Source of the DNA: Corbicula japonica | Lineage: Eukaryota; Mollusca; Bivalvia; Venerida; Cyrenidae | Reading direction: 5' to 3' | DNA length: 64,000 nt | NCBI GenBank assembly: GCA_038501625.1 | Contig: JAZAYU010000033.1 | Coordinates: 6,553,889-6,617,888 of the forward strand | Shown: piece by piece, positions 12,701-22,160 of the stretch | Numbering within the stretch: the stretch's first letter is position 1 | Layout: the number at the start of each line of letters is the position of its first letter | Program-made: the position numbers and the translations under genes | Notes under the pieces: model-generated | Databases searched by the model: none | What the model was told of the DNA's origin: nothing | The model's input: only the letters and a program-made list of their open reading frames with translations

Positions 12701-15106
12701 GGGTCTTGACCAACCTCCAAACCAAATATGAGTACTGTATCACAAAGTGTTGTCTAGTTATTGATCAGACAAGGTTTTTGTGGTAAAGGCCACTGTGACC
12801 TTGACCTTTGACCTACTGACCCCAAAATCAATAGGGGTCTTCTACTGGTCATGACCAACCTCCACACCAAATATGAGGACTGTATCACAAAGCGTTGTCT
12901 AGTTATTGATCGGACAAGGTTTTTGTGGTCAAGGCCACTGTGACCTTGACCTTTGACCTACTGACCCCAAAATCAATAGGGGTCTTCTACTGGTCATGAC
13001 CAACCTCCACACCAAATATGAGGACTGTATCACAAAGCGTTGTCTAGTTATTGATCGGACAAGGCCACTGTGACCTTGACCTTTGACCTACTGACCCCAA
13101 AATCAATAGGGGTCTTCTACTGGTCATGACCAACCTCCACACCAAATATAAGGACTGTATCACAAAGCGTTGTCTAGTTATTGATCGGACAAGATGTGGT
13201 CTACGGACCGACCGACCGACCGACCGACCGACATGTGCAAAGCAATATACCCCCGCTTCTTCGAAGGGGGGCATAATTAATATTCAGAAATGGTACTGAC
13301 AGCAGGGATCTCAACTGATCTTTAAAGTTTTACATCAAATACGGAATAGGTCTTAAATTTTGTGGAATTTATACAAACTATGTGACTTTGTATAGAAATA
13401 TCTTCTTTCTACTTCTATAAAGTTAAGTAGTCACAGTAAAAACTACACAAATGGACACATGTAAGTATGTAACCCCCAAATTTTATTACATTAATTCATG
13501 CTAAATAGTATTTTGACAAAACAGAAATTCAGGCATGGTTGTGGGTTGGGAATTATGGAGAGAATAGTGACAATACTTAATGACAGACTAGTTCTAACAT
13601 GCACAAGAATCAAGTCAACAAATATGACTTCATTTTTTTGCTTAAGACAGACTTCATTTCAATCTGGAACTTACAGAGTGACTTATCTTAATAAAGAAGT
13701 TATCATTCTCTTTGTCGGATGCAGATTTGTTCATGCAGATGATATACTTTGAGAACTAAGAAAATAATACAAGAACTTTAAAAACATAAGCAATATTGAG
13801 TCAACTGATAGTTCCATACCTAAAAGAACAGTACACCTGAAGATATAATGCTTATTTCCAGAAATAGCTATCTTGATTCAGGCGATTTATTCCCAGTATT
13901 ATGTCAGTTGGATAATACCTTGCTGTTCGTTCAAAGATATAAACACCCATTTGTTTCTGGTTTGAGATTTTTAAAGGGGCACAAGTAAACTAGATGGGTG
14001 TTCAGTTGAATACTTGTGTCACACTTTGGTACTTTGTCAATGTGACAAGTTATTATTATTTATTAATAAGCTCTGTCAAAAACCAGAAATCAATACCAAC
14101 CCTGAACCTTTTGGCTTTCCAACCTCATCATTAAACAGTTCAACATACATCACATCTCCAACTGAAACGGCAAAAACAAATCATTAACAGAGGGTTGTTT
14201 TTAGGTTTCATACACATTTAAAGCTAAAAAAGAAATATAAATTAACACTATAGTAAACTGACTCAATATTGATTCAAATGTTGGGGCCAATTTATAAAAA
14301 TAAATTGTTGATATATACTACTAATTATTATAGTTTTTGCTATACAAAAAATATACATTGTAATATGCTTACAGGTTTTCTGGTTTTGTTTTTGTGGCCT
14401 TGTCAAGACATGTGTGCATTAAAATTTTAACCAAATACAATTGCCTTGAATTTGGTTCTTACAATTACATCACCCCCTAATCCTATATTGAAAACACCAC
14501 CATGAGCTGAAAAGTTATTTTATAAGCAATATTAGTATCATTACCTTATTCTTGGGTTCCATTAGCCCCTGAATCTCAAGGGTCATATTTATCATTTTAG
14601 GACATTCTGCCACTTAATAGCCAAAATACCCACAATTTAAGGCATAAATGACCCTTCAGCGGTCAAAATGTGGCATTTTGAAAATTACAAGTCAAAGGGT
14701 CATCTCCCGGGTCAAATGGAACCCCTGTTGTTTTCAAATTTTGATATTTAATCTATGGGCTACCATATTTTTCCAGCCCTGGATTAAATTAATCACTATA
14801 AAAAATCACTGACTAATGTAAGATTTGTTAACATCTTATAGTTTTGTCACTACTTTTTGCATCAAAGCAAGACTCCATTGCTTATGCTCCGTTTAACTGG
14901 GACACAGCTGTTAAGACTGACAAAAACATATACCTTCATTTCTGAAAAGGTCCTTGATTTCTTGCCATTTCAAATCATAGGGAATGTTGCTGATTATGCA
15001 TCGTTTTGTCATCATATTTCTTGGTCGTCTTGGTGAGCGTGAGCGACTTCGTTTCCTGTCTCGATCTCTGTCACCCTCAGATTTGATATGCACAGGCGAT
15101 CGAGAT
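3688..15106 (-). CDS. HNRNPM-like: hnRNP M / MYEF2-like RNA-binding protein, 11 exons, N-terminus missing
   Basis: Exons (minus strand, 5' to 3'): 15106-14934, 14161-14101, 12130-12037, 11618-11444, 10863-10793, 10098-9945, 9409-9281, 7320-6743, 5806-5755, 4933-4832, 3746-3688. Every junction has AG/GT sites and the phases join without a shift, giving 1,648 nt (~548 residues plus stop). Domain order: RS/RD-rich stretch (~1-30), RRM1 (~34-110; RNP1 KGSGVIEF), Gly/Met linker, RRM2 (RNP2 VFVSNL, RNP1 RGMGTVSF), a ~165-residue Gly-Met-Ser linker, then RRM3 (RNP2 VIVKNL, RNP1 NGWGLVSF) ending at the C-terminus. Three RRMs with a Met-rich linker and a terminal RRM3 is the hnRNP M / MYEF2 layout, a nuclear pre-mRNA-binding splicing regulator; AVQAISMFN and FDRTM in RRM2 fit that family. 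The protein is shorter than the ~730-residue vertebrate form. The upstream exon supplying the start codon and two bases of the first split codon was not found. Family assignment is firm; function is inferred from the family. Confidence 0.93.
4345..4483. repeat. Foldback element with near-perfect ~57-bp arms
   Basis: AGTATCATTCACGTTTGTTG and the following GGTAAAGATCGCGTGAT are mirrored by ATCACGCGATCTTTACC and the inverse of the outer segment. The spacer is about 25 bp (AAGGGCGGTAACGAGGCTCT). It lies in the intron between the last two coding exons of the hnRNP M-like gene. Confidence 0.82.
4488..4717. mobile_element. Short TIR element adjoining the foldback
   Basis: CTTGCATACC (4488-4497) and GGTATGCAAG (4708-4717) are a perfect inverted pair enclosing ~210 bp, including a CpG-containing stretch (AAGACGTCGTGACGTCATA). 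Together with the neighbouring foldback this may be one composite non-autonomous element. Confidence 0.5.
4832..4933 (-). CDS. HNRNPM-like: hnRNP M-like exon: RRM3 beta2, RNP1 and helix 2
   Basis: A 102-nt exon with the acceptor ATTTCAG and donor GTAAGT. It encodes DIRFAEISKNDKGRSNGWGL, then VSF and helix 2 (REEDAQVAV). RNP1 reads NGWGLVSF. One base is left over and pairs with AA of the last exon to give Gln. Confidence 0.92.
5755..5806 (-). CDS. HNRNPM-like: hnRNP M-like exon: RRM3 helix 1
   Basis: A 52-nt exon with the acceptor GTATTTCAG and donor GTATGT. It encodes LPYSVDWQTLKSKFQSV, which continues VIVKN of the previous exon as loop and first helix of RRM3. It is too short to stand out as an open frame and was found by continuing the RRM fold. 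Confidence 0.9.
5905..6010. repeat. TTAACCCTTT-type MITE, partial copy
   Basis: It starts TTAACCCTTTCCTC, then has CACCTTTATGG, GCAGATCCAGATCTGCCAGC and GTGCCATTTGATCTGGAT. The same order of phrases occurs in the copies at 9,131, 10,161, 10,534 and 18,326. The far end is missing here. Confidence 0.6.
6743..7320 (-). CDS. HNRNPM-like: hnRNP M-like exon: long Gly-Met-Ser linker and start of RRM3
   Basis: A 578-nt exon, the longest in the gene, with the acceptor GTTTCAG and donor GTAAGT. It encodes ~165 residues made almost wholly of Gly, Met and Ser in irregular GMG, SGMG and MGSM blocks, then Arg/Asp-containing RGGTSG and ADKSTVIVKN. The last six residues are RNP2 of RRM3. Low-complexity sequence of this type is probably disordered and prone to length variation. 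The opposite strand shows a spurious Pro-rich open frame. Confidence 0.93.
7509..7697 (+). mobile_element. GGTTCCATTTGACC-type MITE, copy 1
   Basis: Ends are GGTTCCATTTGACC and GGTAGTGGAACC, an imperfect TIR. Internal phrases (AAATTTCCAAAATG; GATTCAGCAGGTAGTGG) recur at 14,554-14,726 (inverted) and 15,298-15,517. Non-autonomous; superfamily not determined. Confidence 0.7.
7754..9054. mobile_element. Non-autonomous hAT element with 8-bp target duplication
   Basis: TIRs are CAGGGTTGGC (7754-7763) and GCCAACCCTG (9045-9054). The flanks carry a perfect 8-bp duplication ATCTAAAT (7746-7753 and 9055-9062). An 8-bp TSD with CAGGG-type ends is diagnostic of the hAT superfamily. Subterminal regions hold clustered GACCAGTATTGACC-like motifs and an AACCGGTTAAAACC palindrome, plausible transposase-binding repeats. 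No transposase ORF remains in 1,301 bp. It sits in an intron of the hnRNP M-like gene. Confidence 0.9.
9131..9257. repeat. TTAACCCTTT-type MITE, short copy
   Basis: TTAACCCTTTATTC opens it and AAAGTGTTAAAG closes it. The centre is the hairpin CCAGATCAGCTGG / CCAGCTGATCTGG. It lies directly beside the donor of the exon at 9,281-9,409. Confidence 0.7.
9281..9409 (-). CDS. HNRNPM-like: hnRNP M-like exon: RRM2 end and linker
   Basis: A 129-nt exon with the acceptor TTGTAATAG and donor GTAAGA. It encodes MFNNQTLFDRTMRVKMDQ, the last strand of RRM2, followed by a Pro-rich segment (APVREPLPTGL). The ATG at 9407 is internal, not a start. A TTAACCCTTT-type MITE lies just beyond the donor (9,131-9,257). 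Confidence 0.91.
9945..10098 (-). CDS. HNRNPM-like: hnRNP M-like exon: RRM2 core
   Basis: A 154-nt exon with the acceptor TGTTGTAG and donor GTATCC. It encodes LDYNVTWRKLKDVF, AGTVVRAEI, RNP1 RGMGTVSF and EAVQAI. This is the best-conserved stretch and the main reason to call the gene hnRNP M-like. The donor is weak (GTATCC), but the Ser codon it creates across the junction gives QAISMFN, as expected for the family. Confidence 0.93.
10161..10402. repeat. TTAACCCTTT-type MITE, full-length copy
   Basis: Terminal TTTACCCTTTCCTC and GAGGAAAGGGTTAA are inverted. The core has GATCCAGATCAGCC, TGATCAGGATCTAAACTG and GCAGATCCTGATCAGACG, the layout of an abundant bivalve non-autonomous family (recognised from memory, not searched). 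Confidence 0.78.
10534..10775. repeat. TTAACCCTTT-type MITE next to a splice donor
   Basis: TTAACACTTTCCGCC at the left and GGGAAAGGGTTAA at the right are inverted ends. The core (CAGTGTAGATCC, TGATCAGGATCTAC, GATCCTGATCAGATG) matches the 10,161 copy. Its right end is ~18 bp from the donor of the exon at 10,793-10,863. Confidence 0.78.
10793..10863 (-). CDS. HNRNPM-like: hnRNP M-like exon: lead-in to RRM2
   Basis: A 71-nt exon with the acceptor ATTTCAG and donor GTAAGT. It encodes ISPQILQQLGIEGPL and then RNP2 of RRM2 (NTVFVSN), ending in phase 0 so that VSN is followed by LDYNV of the next exon. A MITE ends only about 18 bp downstream of the donor. Confidence 0.9.
11444..11618 (-). CDS. HNRNPM-like: hnRNP M-like exon: Gly/Met-rich inter-RRM linker
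   Basis: A 175-nt exon with the acceptor TACCAACAG and donor GTAAGT. It encodes a charged start (ERERDRRQNEMM) followed by PPGGGRGGPG and repeated MGGGGM blocks, ending NMNPG. Low-complexity linkers of this kind separate RRM1 and RRM2 in hnRNP M proteins. The leftover base joins GT of the next exon to give Gly. Confidence 0.88.
12037..12130 (-). CDS. HNRNPM-like: hnRNP M-like exon: RRM1 C-terminal half
   Basis: A 94-nt exon with the acceptor TTTTTTAG and donor GTAAGT. It encodes RNP1 continuation VIEFRDVETAAKAIEKMH and the last strand (DRKLVVRE). It ends in phase 0, joining the Arg/Glu-rich ERERDRRQ of the next exon. The intron upstream contains the tandem-repeat element at about 12,157-13,275. 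Confidence 0.9.
12157..13275. mobile_element. Element with inverted ends and ~145-bp internal tandem units
   Basis: The left end has ACAAATGCCCCCCC and the right end GAAGGGGGGCATAA, inverted G/C-run termini. Inside are at least four copies of a ~130-146 bp unit with GTGACCTTGACCTTTGACC, CCAAAATCAATAGGGGTC and CTGTATCACAAAGCG. A (GACC)n tetranucleotide tract lies at 13,206-13,231. No coding capacity. Intronic in the hnRNP M-like gene. Confidence 0.75.
13276..14100. other. Intronic sequence without recognised features
   Basis: AT-rich intron between the element ending at 13,275 and the exon at 14,101. I see no repeat structure or coding signal. Confidence 0.5.
14101..14161 (-). CDS. HNRNPM-like: hnRNP M-like exon: RRM1 beta2-beta3
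   Basis: A 61-nt exon between the acceptor CCGTTTCAG and a GTTGGT donor. It encodes GDVMYVELFNDEVGKPKGSG once joined in phase, the part of RRM1 that leads into RNP1. Both split codons resolve to residues expected in the family (Val before GDV, Gly before VIEF), which supports the non-consensus GTTGGT donor. Confidence 0.9.
14554..14726 (-). mobile_element. GGTTCCATTTGACC-type MITE, inverted copy
   Basis: GGGTTCCATTAGCCCC at one end and GGTCAAATGGAACCCC at the other. Its phrases are the reverse complement of the 7,509 and 15,298 copies. Intronic. Confidence 0.72.
14934..15106 (-). CDS. HNRNPM-like: hnRNP M-like exon: RS-rich stretch and start of RRM1
   Basis: The acceptor CTTTGCAG precedes 173 nt that end at a GTATAT donor. 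One base completes an upstream codon, 57 codons follow, and one base passes to the next exon. The exon encodes alternating Arg/Ser and Arg/Asp (RSRSRSPRR), then RNP2 CIISNI and helix 1 of RRM1 (DLKWQEIKDLF). An in-frame ATG pair just before RRM1 could be read as a start, but the open frame and a good acceptor upstream make an earlier exon likelier. Confidence 0.9.
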
Positions 15107-15297
15107 CTGCAAAGATAAACAGTATGAAATGCACTGAAAACCAATTGATTTGGATAGCCTAATTTTTAAAAGCATGTCACTTCATTATAGGAATAACCAT
15201 GCCGTAATTTTGAAGTTTGCGACGGTATACACAGATTTTAATGGTCGCAAATATTTTTAACGGCGAAGGCGCAGCATGAGCTGTTAAAATGATTCAA

Positions 15298-15517
15298 GAG
15301 TTCCATTTGACCAGGGAGATGATTCAGGAGTTCCATTTGACCAGGGAGATGACCCTATTGACTCTTAAAATTTCCAAAATGCCACTTTTTGACCCCTAGG
15401 ATTTTAGCTGAAGGATCATTTTTTACTTAAATAAGGGGTATTTTGGCTAATAATTGGCAGATTCCCCTGGACAATGTTGAAAATGACCCTTGAGATTCAG
15501 ATGCTGGTGGAACCCCT
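15298..15517 (+). mobile_element. GGTTCCATTTGACC-type MITE with duplicated end
   Basis: The left terminus GAGTTCCATTTGACCAGGGA occurs twice in tandem 30 bp apart (from 15,298 and 15,328). The rest matches the other copies and ends GGTGGAACCCC near 15,517. Confidence 0.72.
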
Positions 15518-15667
15518 GATATTATTATTCATGTTTGAAATTTACTTAGTTAAGAATTTTGAAAAACCTGAAATCCTGAAAAATTGGCAATTTATAATAT
15601 AAATAATATTGGAATAATCAAGAATATCTTCAATTTCTAGATACACAGAATTCTGTCGGGCATAACC

Positions 15668-15790
15668 AGGGCTTTTTCAGCTAGTCTCATAGGGCCGATA
15701 ATGGGCCCCATTCCCAATGCCAAATAGGGGCCATTTTTCCCAATTTCAAGGAAAAAATTCCCAATTGCAAGAAAACAATTCCCATTTCAA
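15668..15790. mobile_element. hAT-like element end (CAGGGCTTTTTC)
   Basis: CAGGGCTTTTTCAGC followed by repeated TTCCCAATT phrases resembles one end of a hAT family whose opposite end, GAAAAAGCCCTG, appears at about 27,443-27,454 beside similar TTCCCAACTT text. The two are unlikely to be one element, since the flanking 8 bp do not match. Confidence 0.4.
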
Positions 15791-16087
15791 AATAATTAAC
15801 TTTTTTGCCTTAAAATAGAAACAAAAAAGAGAATCCATATAATCGAGGTACTTTTCAAAATACAAAATCAGTTTGTTTACTTTTGATCAGTGATCTGTGA
15901 AACCTACATTCCTTGCATTTTTGTACGCAACCTGTGTAAAACCAGTGTATGCCGTTCGTCCATAATTTTGGGGGTTTAACAGACGAATTTTACACTGGCA
16001 CTCTTAATACATGTAATTGTATTTCAAATGTTTATGTTTTATTCACCAACTGCAGTCACTTGTGTTTGACCGAATTAAAAGCCAACA

Positions 16088-17966
16088 AGAGCTGTCAGAG
16101 GAGACAGCATGCTCGACTATTCGAATCATTTGAAACAAATGCAATTTGAAGATTAAAACAATAACAACTATGGCCATACATTCATGTGCAATCAGGAAAA
16201 ATATTTACAAGTGAATGGTACGGGAGAAATTCTTTTCAAATAACAGAAATAATTCCTAAATGTACCATAAATATTAAACTGAATAGGGGAATAACTATGA
16301 AATATTTCTGAATTTGTTAGAAAACTTGTTAGTAATTTTTTATTAGAGACATTTACTTTTAGTCAAATGTCAATCACTTCAGTAATGTTACAGAAAAAGA
16401 ACTGAAATGAAAATATAATGGTAGTTTGAAGTTGATACCTTAAGTATTTGCAAAGTTATCGATGAAGTGCACTTAAGTGAAAATATAAGTGAAACTAGAA
16501 ATGTGTCCATAGGACACGGATGCCCCGCTATGCATCATTTTCAGACACTCAAGTGCAATGATGGGAATAATACGCGATACACTGCCCTTTCATGGTGAAC
16601 ATTTGTGTCAAGTTTTTTTGAAATCCCTCCATTTATAATGAAGTTACAGCCTGGACAAGAAAATTCTATTTTTGGTAACAGTGACCTTGACCTTGGACCT
16701 TCAGGCTTGGGTATTGTGCGGACACACTGCCTTTTCATGAACATTTGTGCAAAGTTATTTTAAAATCCCTCCATTTATAACAAAGTAACAGCCAGGACAA
16801 GATAATTCTATTTTTAGTAACAGTGACCTTGACCTTTGACCTACAGGCATGGGCATGGTACGTGACACACCGCCCTGTCATGGTGAACATTTGTGTCAAA
16901 TTATTTTGAAATCCTTCCATTCATAACAAAGTTACAGCCTGGACAAGAAAATTCTATTTTTAGTAACAGTGACCTTGACCTTGGATCTACAGGCATGGGT
17001 ATTGTGCGGACACACCGCCTTGTCATGGTGAACATTTGTGCCAAGATATTTTGAAATCCCTCCATTCATAACAAAGTAACAGCCTAGACAAGAAAATTCT
17101 ATTTTTAGCAACAGTGACCTTGACCATTGACATACAGGCTTGGGCATGTACGTGACACACCGTCTTGATATGGTGAACAATTATACCAAGTTATTTAAAA
17201 ACCGAATAAGAAATAACAAAGTTACAGAGCGGACACGATTTTGCAAGAAAATTCTATTTTTAGTAACAGTGACCTTGACTTTGGACCTACAGGCATGGGT
17301 ATTGTACGCGACACACCGCCTTGTCATGGTGAACATTTGTGCCAAGTTATTTTGAAATCCCTCCATTCATAACGAAGTTAAGGGCCGACTGTATATTTTG
17401 CTTAACACAAAATGTAAGCGAAAAAGGGGCATAATTTGAAAAATATTGGAAGAAGGGTTATGGGTCTTGTTGGTTATGATGTAGATTTTGATGGTGAAAA
17501 TATATTTCAAGTTTCAAGGCAATATCTCAATTAGTTTTAAAGTTAGAGGCAAAATGCATATTTTGCTTGACACAAAATATAAGAAAAAAGGGGCATAACT
17601 TGAAATATATTGACAGCAGAGTTATGGGTCTTGTTGGTAATGATGTAGAATTTGATGGTGAATATATATTCCAAGTTTCAAGTTGATATCTCAAGTAGTT
17701 TATAAGTTATGGACCAAAGTGCATATTTTCCTTAACGCAAAATTTAAGTGAAAAAGGGGCATAACTTGAAAAATATTGGAAGCAGAGTTATGGGTCTTGT
17801 TGGTAATGATGTAGAATTTGATGGTGAATATATATTCCAAGTTTCGAGTTGATATCATAAGTAGTTTTCAAGTAATGGACCAAAGTGCATTTTTTGTTTA
17901 ACGGACGCCGACGCCGACACCGGGGCGAGTAGGATAGCTCCCCTATTCTTCGAATAGTCGAGCTAA
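16088..17966. mobile_element. TIR element with ~145-bp tandem core
   Basis: A perfect 15-bp inverted pair, GCTCGACTATTCGAA (16111-16125) and TTCGAATAGTCGAGC (17949-17963), bounds the element. The centre (about 16,500-17,380) has five to six ~145-bp units with CAGTGACCTTGACC, CATGGTGAACATTTGTG and AAATCCCTCCATT. A second repeat series (17,390-17,900) contains AAAAAGGGGCATAA and GTTATGGGTCTTGTTGGTAA three times. It ends with the CG-rich GACGCCGACGCCGACACC. No ORF of note; non-autonomous. Confidence 0.75.
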
Positions 17967-18325
17967 AAATTCGAAGTTGTCACTATTTACCACATATACT
18001 GCCGCCATTTGCAACAGATATCGACCCTCTGAATCTCACAGACGCTTTCTCATATTTTCGGGACTTTCGATTGGATGTTAATTATAACCATGAGAAACCC
18101 ACATGATTAGATTTTGTTCACTAGAAACATCGAGAACAATTTGATCCTGACATAGTGTGAGAAAATGTCTAAAATTTTATAAATTTATGAAATAAATCTA
18201 TATATAGTAAATTCTGTAATAGATATTCTTGATTAAATAAATAAATGGTGAAATAGATCGGATTCTGGTATACCAAAGAAGTAATTTTACTTTTGGTCCT
18301 ATACATAATCAAAGCTTTCTAACCA

Positions 18326-18556
18326 TTAACTCCGTGGGAAACGGCTTATGTACTACGTGTAACCAGTGTAGATCAAGATCATTCTGCACATCAGAGCAGT
18401 CTGATCAGGATCTAGACTGTTTTCTACTTAAATAACCTGATGCCCATGATAACATATCGAAAGCACTATTGTAGACCCTAATCTGATGTTCTAGTTGATG
18501 TGGATATAAACTAGTTGCACAAGGGATGAAAGTTGTATCCACGAGTGAAGCGTTAA
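18326..18556. repeat. TTAACCCTTT-type MITE, diverged copy
   Basis: CAGTGTAGATCAAGATC, CTGATCAGGATCTAGACTG and the terminal GAAGCGTTAAA follow the family order. The ends are more diverged than in the intronic copies. Confidence 0.55.
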
Positions 18557-18956
18557 ATTGCGCCATTACTGCAAATAAAAGAGCTCCGAGACAGGCATTA
18601 CGAACCACAGTTCATATGGATTTTGAGCTTGGTGTCTAAAAAGGTTTATAACAATTATATGCGTCTACAATGGTGATTATGTCAAGAACATTATCATGGG
18701 TTCAAATGCACATGTTGTGTACAATAAGCCTGGAATTTAGGCGATGAAGTATTTTATTTTCTTAAATTTCCAACAGTTTTCTTAATCTTTAGGAAGTTTA
18801 CATCCCTCTATGAACTGATAAAACAGCATCTCTCTCAATGCAGTGAGATAGAAAATAGACCGGCTTTAATAAACATTTGGTAGTTGCATGAAAAAATAAA
18901 AAAAGACAAGCAAACTTATTATCAGACTAGTAGCTAGTGTACAATAAACAGCAAGC

Positions 18957-19078
18957 GGTGGGATATGTTTATAAATTGATGAAAAGAAAACTTCGAAAGC
19001 CGCAAAACACGACATATATCAAAATATTGCAGTCTCGGGTTGATTGAGCCTGTTCATGGGCAGTAATGGGAATGTCCA
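18957..19078 (+). repeat. Dispersed repeat, inverted relative to 31,141-31,258
   Basis: AAAATATTGCAGTCTCGG, TGAGCCTGTTCATGG and GCAGTAATGG match the reverse complement of 31,141-31,258 over about 120 bp at roughly 80-85%. Function unknown; probably two members of one repeat family. Confidence 0.65.
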
Positions 19079-19598
19079 CGGTGCTTAGCACTGGGTACTT
19101 AAAAAGCCTTTAAATAATATAACATCTGAAATGGATGTATACCTCAAATGTAAAGCTCTGTCTTATAAAAGATTAGATATTGTCATTTTCATAAATCCAA
19201 TTTACTTCTTGCATATGCGGTCGATCAGCAAATCTACTGTCATTATTATATTGTCCATAACAACAATCATCGTTACAATGCCGAATTGTTATTTTTCTGA
19301 GTCTGATTTTTTCTTGAAAACTTTCTTTTTTTTTGTCATTGTGTATGCACTGCTGATGGTAGTACAGCATCGACTGTTTGTACTACCTTTCTCAACCGCT
19401 TATCAGTCGGTGCTATTTTTAGAAACTAATCTTATCTGACGATCACTGCTATTACTTGGATTTTAAGAAAAAAAAAGAGATGTTTTGGAGTAAAGTAAGT
19501 ATCTGTTCTTTATTTTAGCAAATATATTTCAAGATGTCTGATAAACACAAAGATAAAGTGATTATAAAATATTGAATAGTATTTCGGATGGCTGGATA
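19079..19598. other. Unannotated AT-rich sequence
   Basis: A 102-codon open frame on the plus strand here is Ile/Phe/Leu-rich with no recognisable motif or splice context. I treat it as chance. Confidence 0.4.
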
Positions 19599-20892
19599 GA
19601 TTGTGCGAATTGGGGACATTACGGACCATGACCATTACGGACCAGATTTTAAGACATAACGGACCAAATTTATAGACATTACAGACCATCTACAAGACAT
19701 AACGGACCATCTATAAGACATAAACGGACGGTCAAACGACTTACCGAAATCCACTAAAATTACCGGAATCTACGGAATCCACTTTGATTTACCGGAATCC
19801 ACTTTAAAAATGGGTTTAATTGCATAAATATGCATTAAATTTGATTTAATTTCATAAAGTATATGTAATTTATTCAATTGCTTATAATTAAAAGATGTTT
19901 TTAGCGGAAATGATGTTTATATTTCAAAAATTGTTTACGACACTTAATTGGCGGGAATTTGTTTGTTGCTATGCGCTTTTAATCGAATATTTTACTAAAC
20001 CAAATGTTTTAATAAGTTATATTTTTTGGAATTGAGAACAAGACAGTTCTTTCATGGGGTATTAAAACGAATTATGTTAAGATTTGCCGATTAGATATTC
20101 ACCAATTTCCCGCGCGCTATGAAATTTCGTGCACGTATTAACTTACATTTCATGTGCATAGAGAATACTTAATGTCGTTAAACATAATATCAATAGAGAT
20201 TGTAAAACTCAATATTAACAACCTCTGTTAATCACTTCTAATTATTTGTCTTTCAATTTTTAATTTATACAATCACGTTGATCGATCAATAAATCAGTGG
20301 CTATTGACTATAATATGTTTCATAATGGCGGCGTTTTCCAAAACATAAATAATTTGACACTAACTACTCAGCCACCTGTACTTCCAATCTTAGGCACCAG
20401 TGCTTCCAATTGCAACCTAATTAAAAGTTTTAGATCATGCCGTCTTCAATTGTTACAGTTCGGCGTTTTTAAAGAATAAAAGAGATGTCACTTATTACTC
20501 GGGCACCTGTGTTTCTACTCTCGGCAAAGGTAACGTAATTAAATTTGTTAGATCATGCCGTCTTTAATTGTCTTTAATTGTCACACATCGTTGTTGAGCA
20601 TATACAGCCACAATATATATACTCTTAATAGTAATACAGGCCTATTTGGATATTCCTCTCCAAAAACTTGGTTGTTAATAACCTTTCTAATTTACAGACT
20701 TTTCTTCAAAACGTTTAATTTTCACGTTAGTGTTCATGTTAATTTCTTAGTGTTTTTTGTGGATATTGTTTCTGTCATCCAAATGAAGTGATTTGTTTTT
20801 TTTATTTTTTTGTGACAGGGATTTTTCATGTTAATTTTTTCTAACTCTGACACGGATTATTTTGTGCTTTTTCTATAGTAATTAAAATCACA

Positions 20893-21083
20893 ATGGCTCA
20901 GTGTTCAGTTTGTTCAAAAATGTGCAAGGAATTACAGTACTATTACTGCAAGAACTGGTTTCATGGAAATTGTGTTTCTATATCAGAGGGTAATGTTAAA
21001 GCATGGTCTCACAATATGAAATTCGCCTGCAGATCTTGTTCTTACGACAGAGAGGAATACAACGCACGTGCAGCCTTAGTCAG
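20893..21083 (+). pseudogene. PHD-like zinc-finger exon of a transposon protein
   Basis: From ATG at 20,893, 63 codons plus 2 nt run to a GTACGT donor. The Cys/His pattern CSVC...YYYC...WFHGNC...FACRSC resembles a PHD-type finger. Splicing to the acceptor at 21,511/21,512 joins in phase to RLIFEKLTCRRNAMYNQAKS. PHD plus OTU-like architecture recurs in invertebrate transposon-derived proteins (known generally; no search run). Confidence 0.6.
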
Positions 21084-21511
21084 GTACGTAGTATGGAAAT
21101 TTTGAGGGTTGTCTTCAGTCTTATAGCACTTATCAATAAAGAACTAAAGAAATTATCAACATCTCAATAACGGAATTACTACTTACGGCCCTTAAACCAA
21201 TAAAACACGATTATTTATCATGAAAATAAAAGATATAAGATAACAGATATATATTTATTTCTGTCTTTATAAAAAATAAGGTATTACTGCTTTTGGCATT
21301 GCACTGATTTCTTTAAAACGAAAAATAAAATATCTATAACGGCATCATGCAGTTCGATAATATTGAAATGCTGAATACCTATTTGGCAACAGTTATATTA
21401 AGCTGCATTTTACCGGCAGAGATATTTTATTTTCACCAAGGACAAGGTAACGACAAAAGCAGTAATAAGACGTTATATTACAATTACTTTAATGGGCATA
21501 CATATTTTTAG

Positions 21512-22138
21512 GCTAATTTTTGAAAAACTGACATGTCGGCGAAATGCCATGTACAATCAAGCCAAGTCTGTGGATATTCCAGTTCAAGGAACAGGCATTG
21601 CATAGCACAACAGAAATTGACCATGTATCGCGTACAATAATTGGAATGTTTGATCCCAAAAAACTTGATGACTCTCTACCTTTAAGTACAGTCGGTGATG
21701 GCAACTGCATGTATCGATCAGTATCTAGGTACCTCACTGGAACAGAATCTTACCACATGCACTTGCGTTTATTAACTACTCTAGAATTGTTACTCAATAG
21801 ACACTCGTACGACACCCAAAAAAATACAACAATTTTTTAACGATATCAGAATTGTCACTAGTTCATACGACCAGCTGGTATCTGGTGCTATGCAAGATGA
21901 ATATGCTGAAATGGCTCACATATAGGCACTCAGTGCCGCCCTATGCCAGTCAATTATATCCTACTTCCGGCCTCAGTCAAGTAGTGAACTGTCTTCCGCC
22001 AATAGATTAGTTTGTGGCAGAAACGTTGTTAGTAGTGTAGGTGCACCAAAGATTACCCTCATGTGGACAAGCACTACAGTTCCAAGCAAATGCAACTCAT
22101 TTGCCGCGAATCATTTTGTACCGCTTGTAGACAAATCA
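21512..22138 (+). pseudogene. Broken OTU/vertnin-like transposon ORF
   Basis: After the acceptor the frame reads SVDIPVQGTG. It then shifts by one near 21,590, continues ALHSTTEIDHVSRTIIG, and reaches STVGDGNCMYRSVSRYL, an OTU-type D-G-N-C motif with candidate catalytic Asp/Cys. A second shift near the A7 / T6 runs at ~21,810-21,838 leads to NDIRIVTSSYDQLVSG. A stop follows at 21,925, then ALSAALCQSIISYF and finally PKITLMWTSTTVPSK and NHFVPLVDK. Two frameshifts and a stop mark it as dead. Confidence 0.72.
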
Positions 22139-22160
22139 AGTTGCAAAGATATAGGAGCAG

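Noticed and set aside
18006..18008. ATG GCG GCA on the minus strand as the first exon of the hnRNP M-like gene
   Set aside because: The nearest donor (GTAAAT at 17,990-17,985) leaves the exon in phase 0, whereas the exon at 14,934-15,106 needs two bases from upstream. It also lies just outside a transposon edge.
19131..19439. 102-codon hydrophobic frame as a membrane protein
   Set aside because: Hydrophobicity follows from AT-rich codons (Ile, Phe, Leu); no conserved motif or exon structure.
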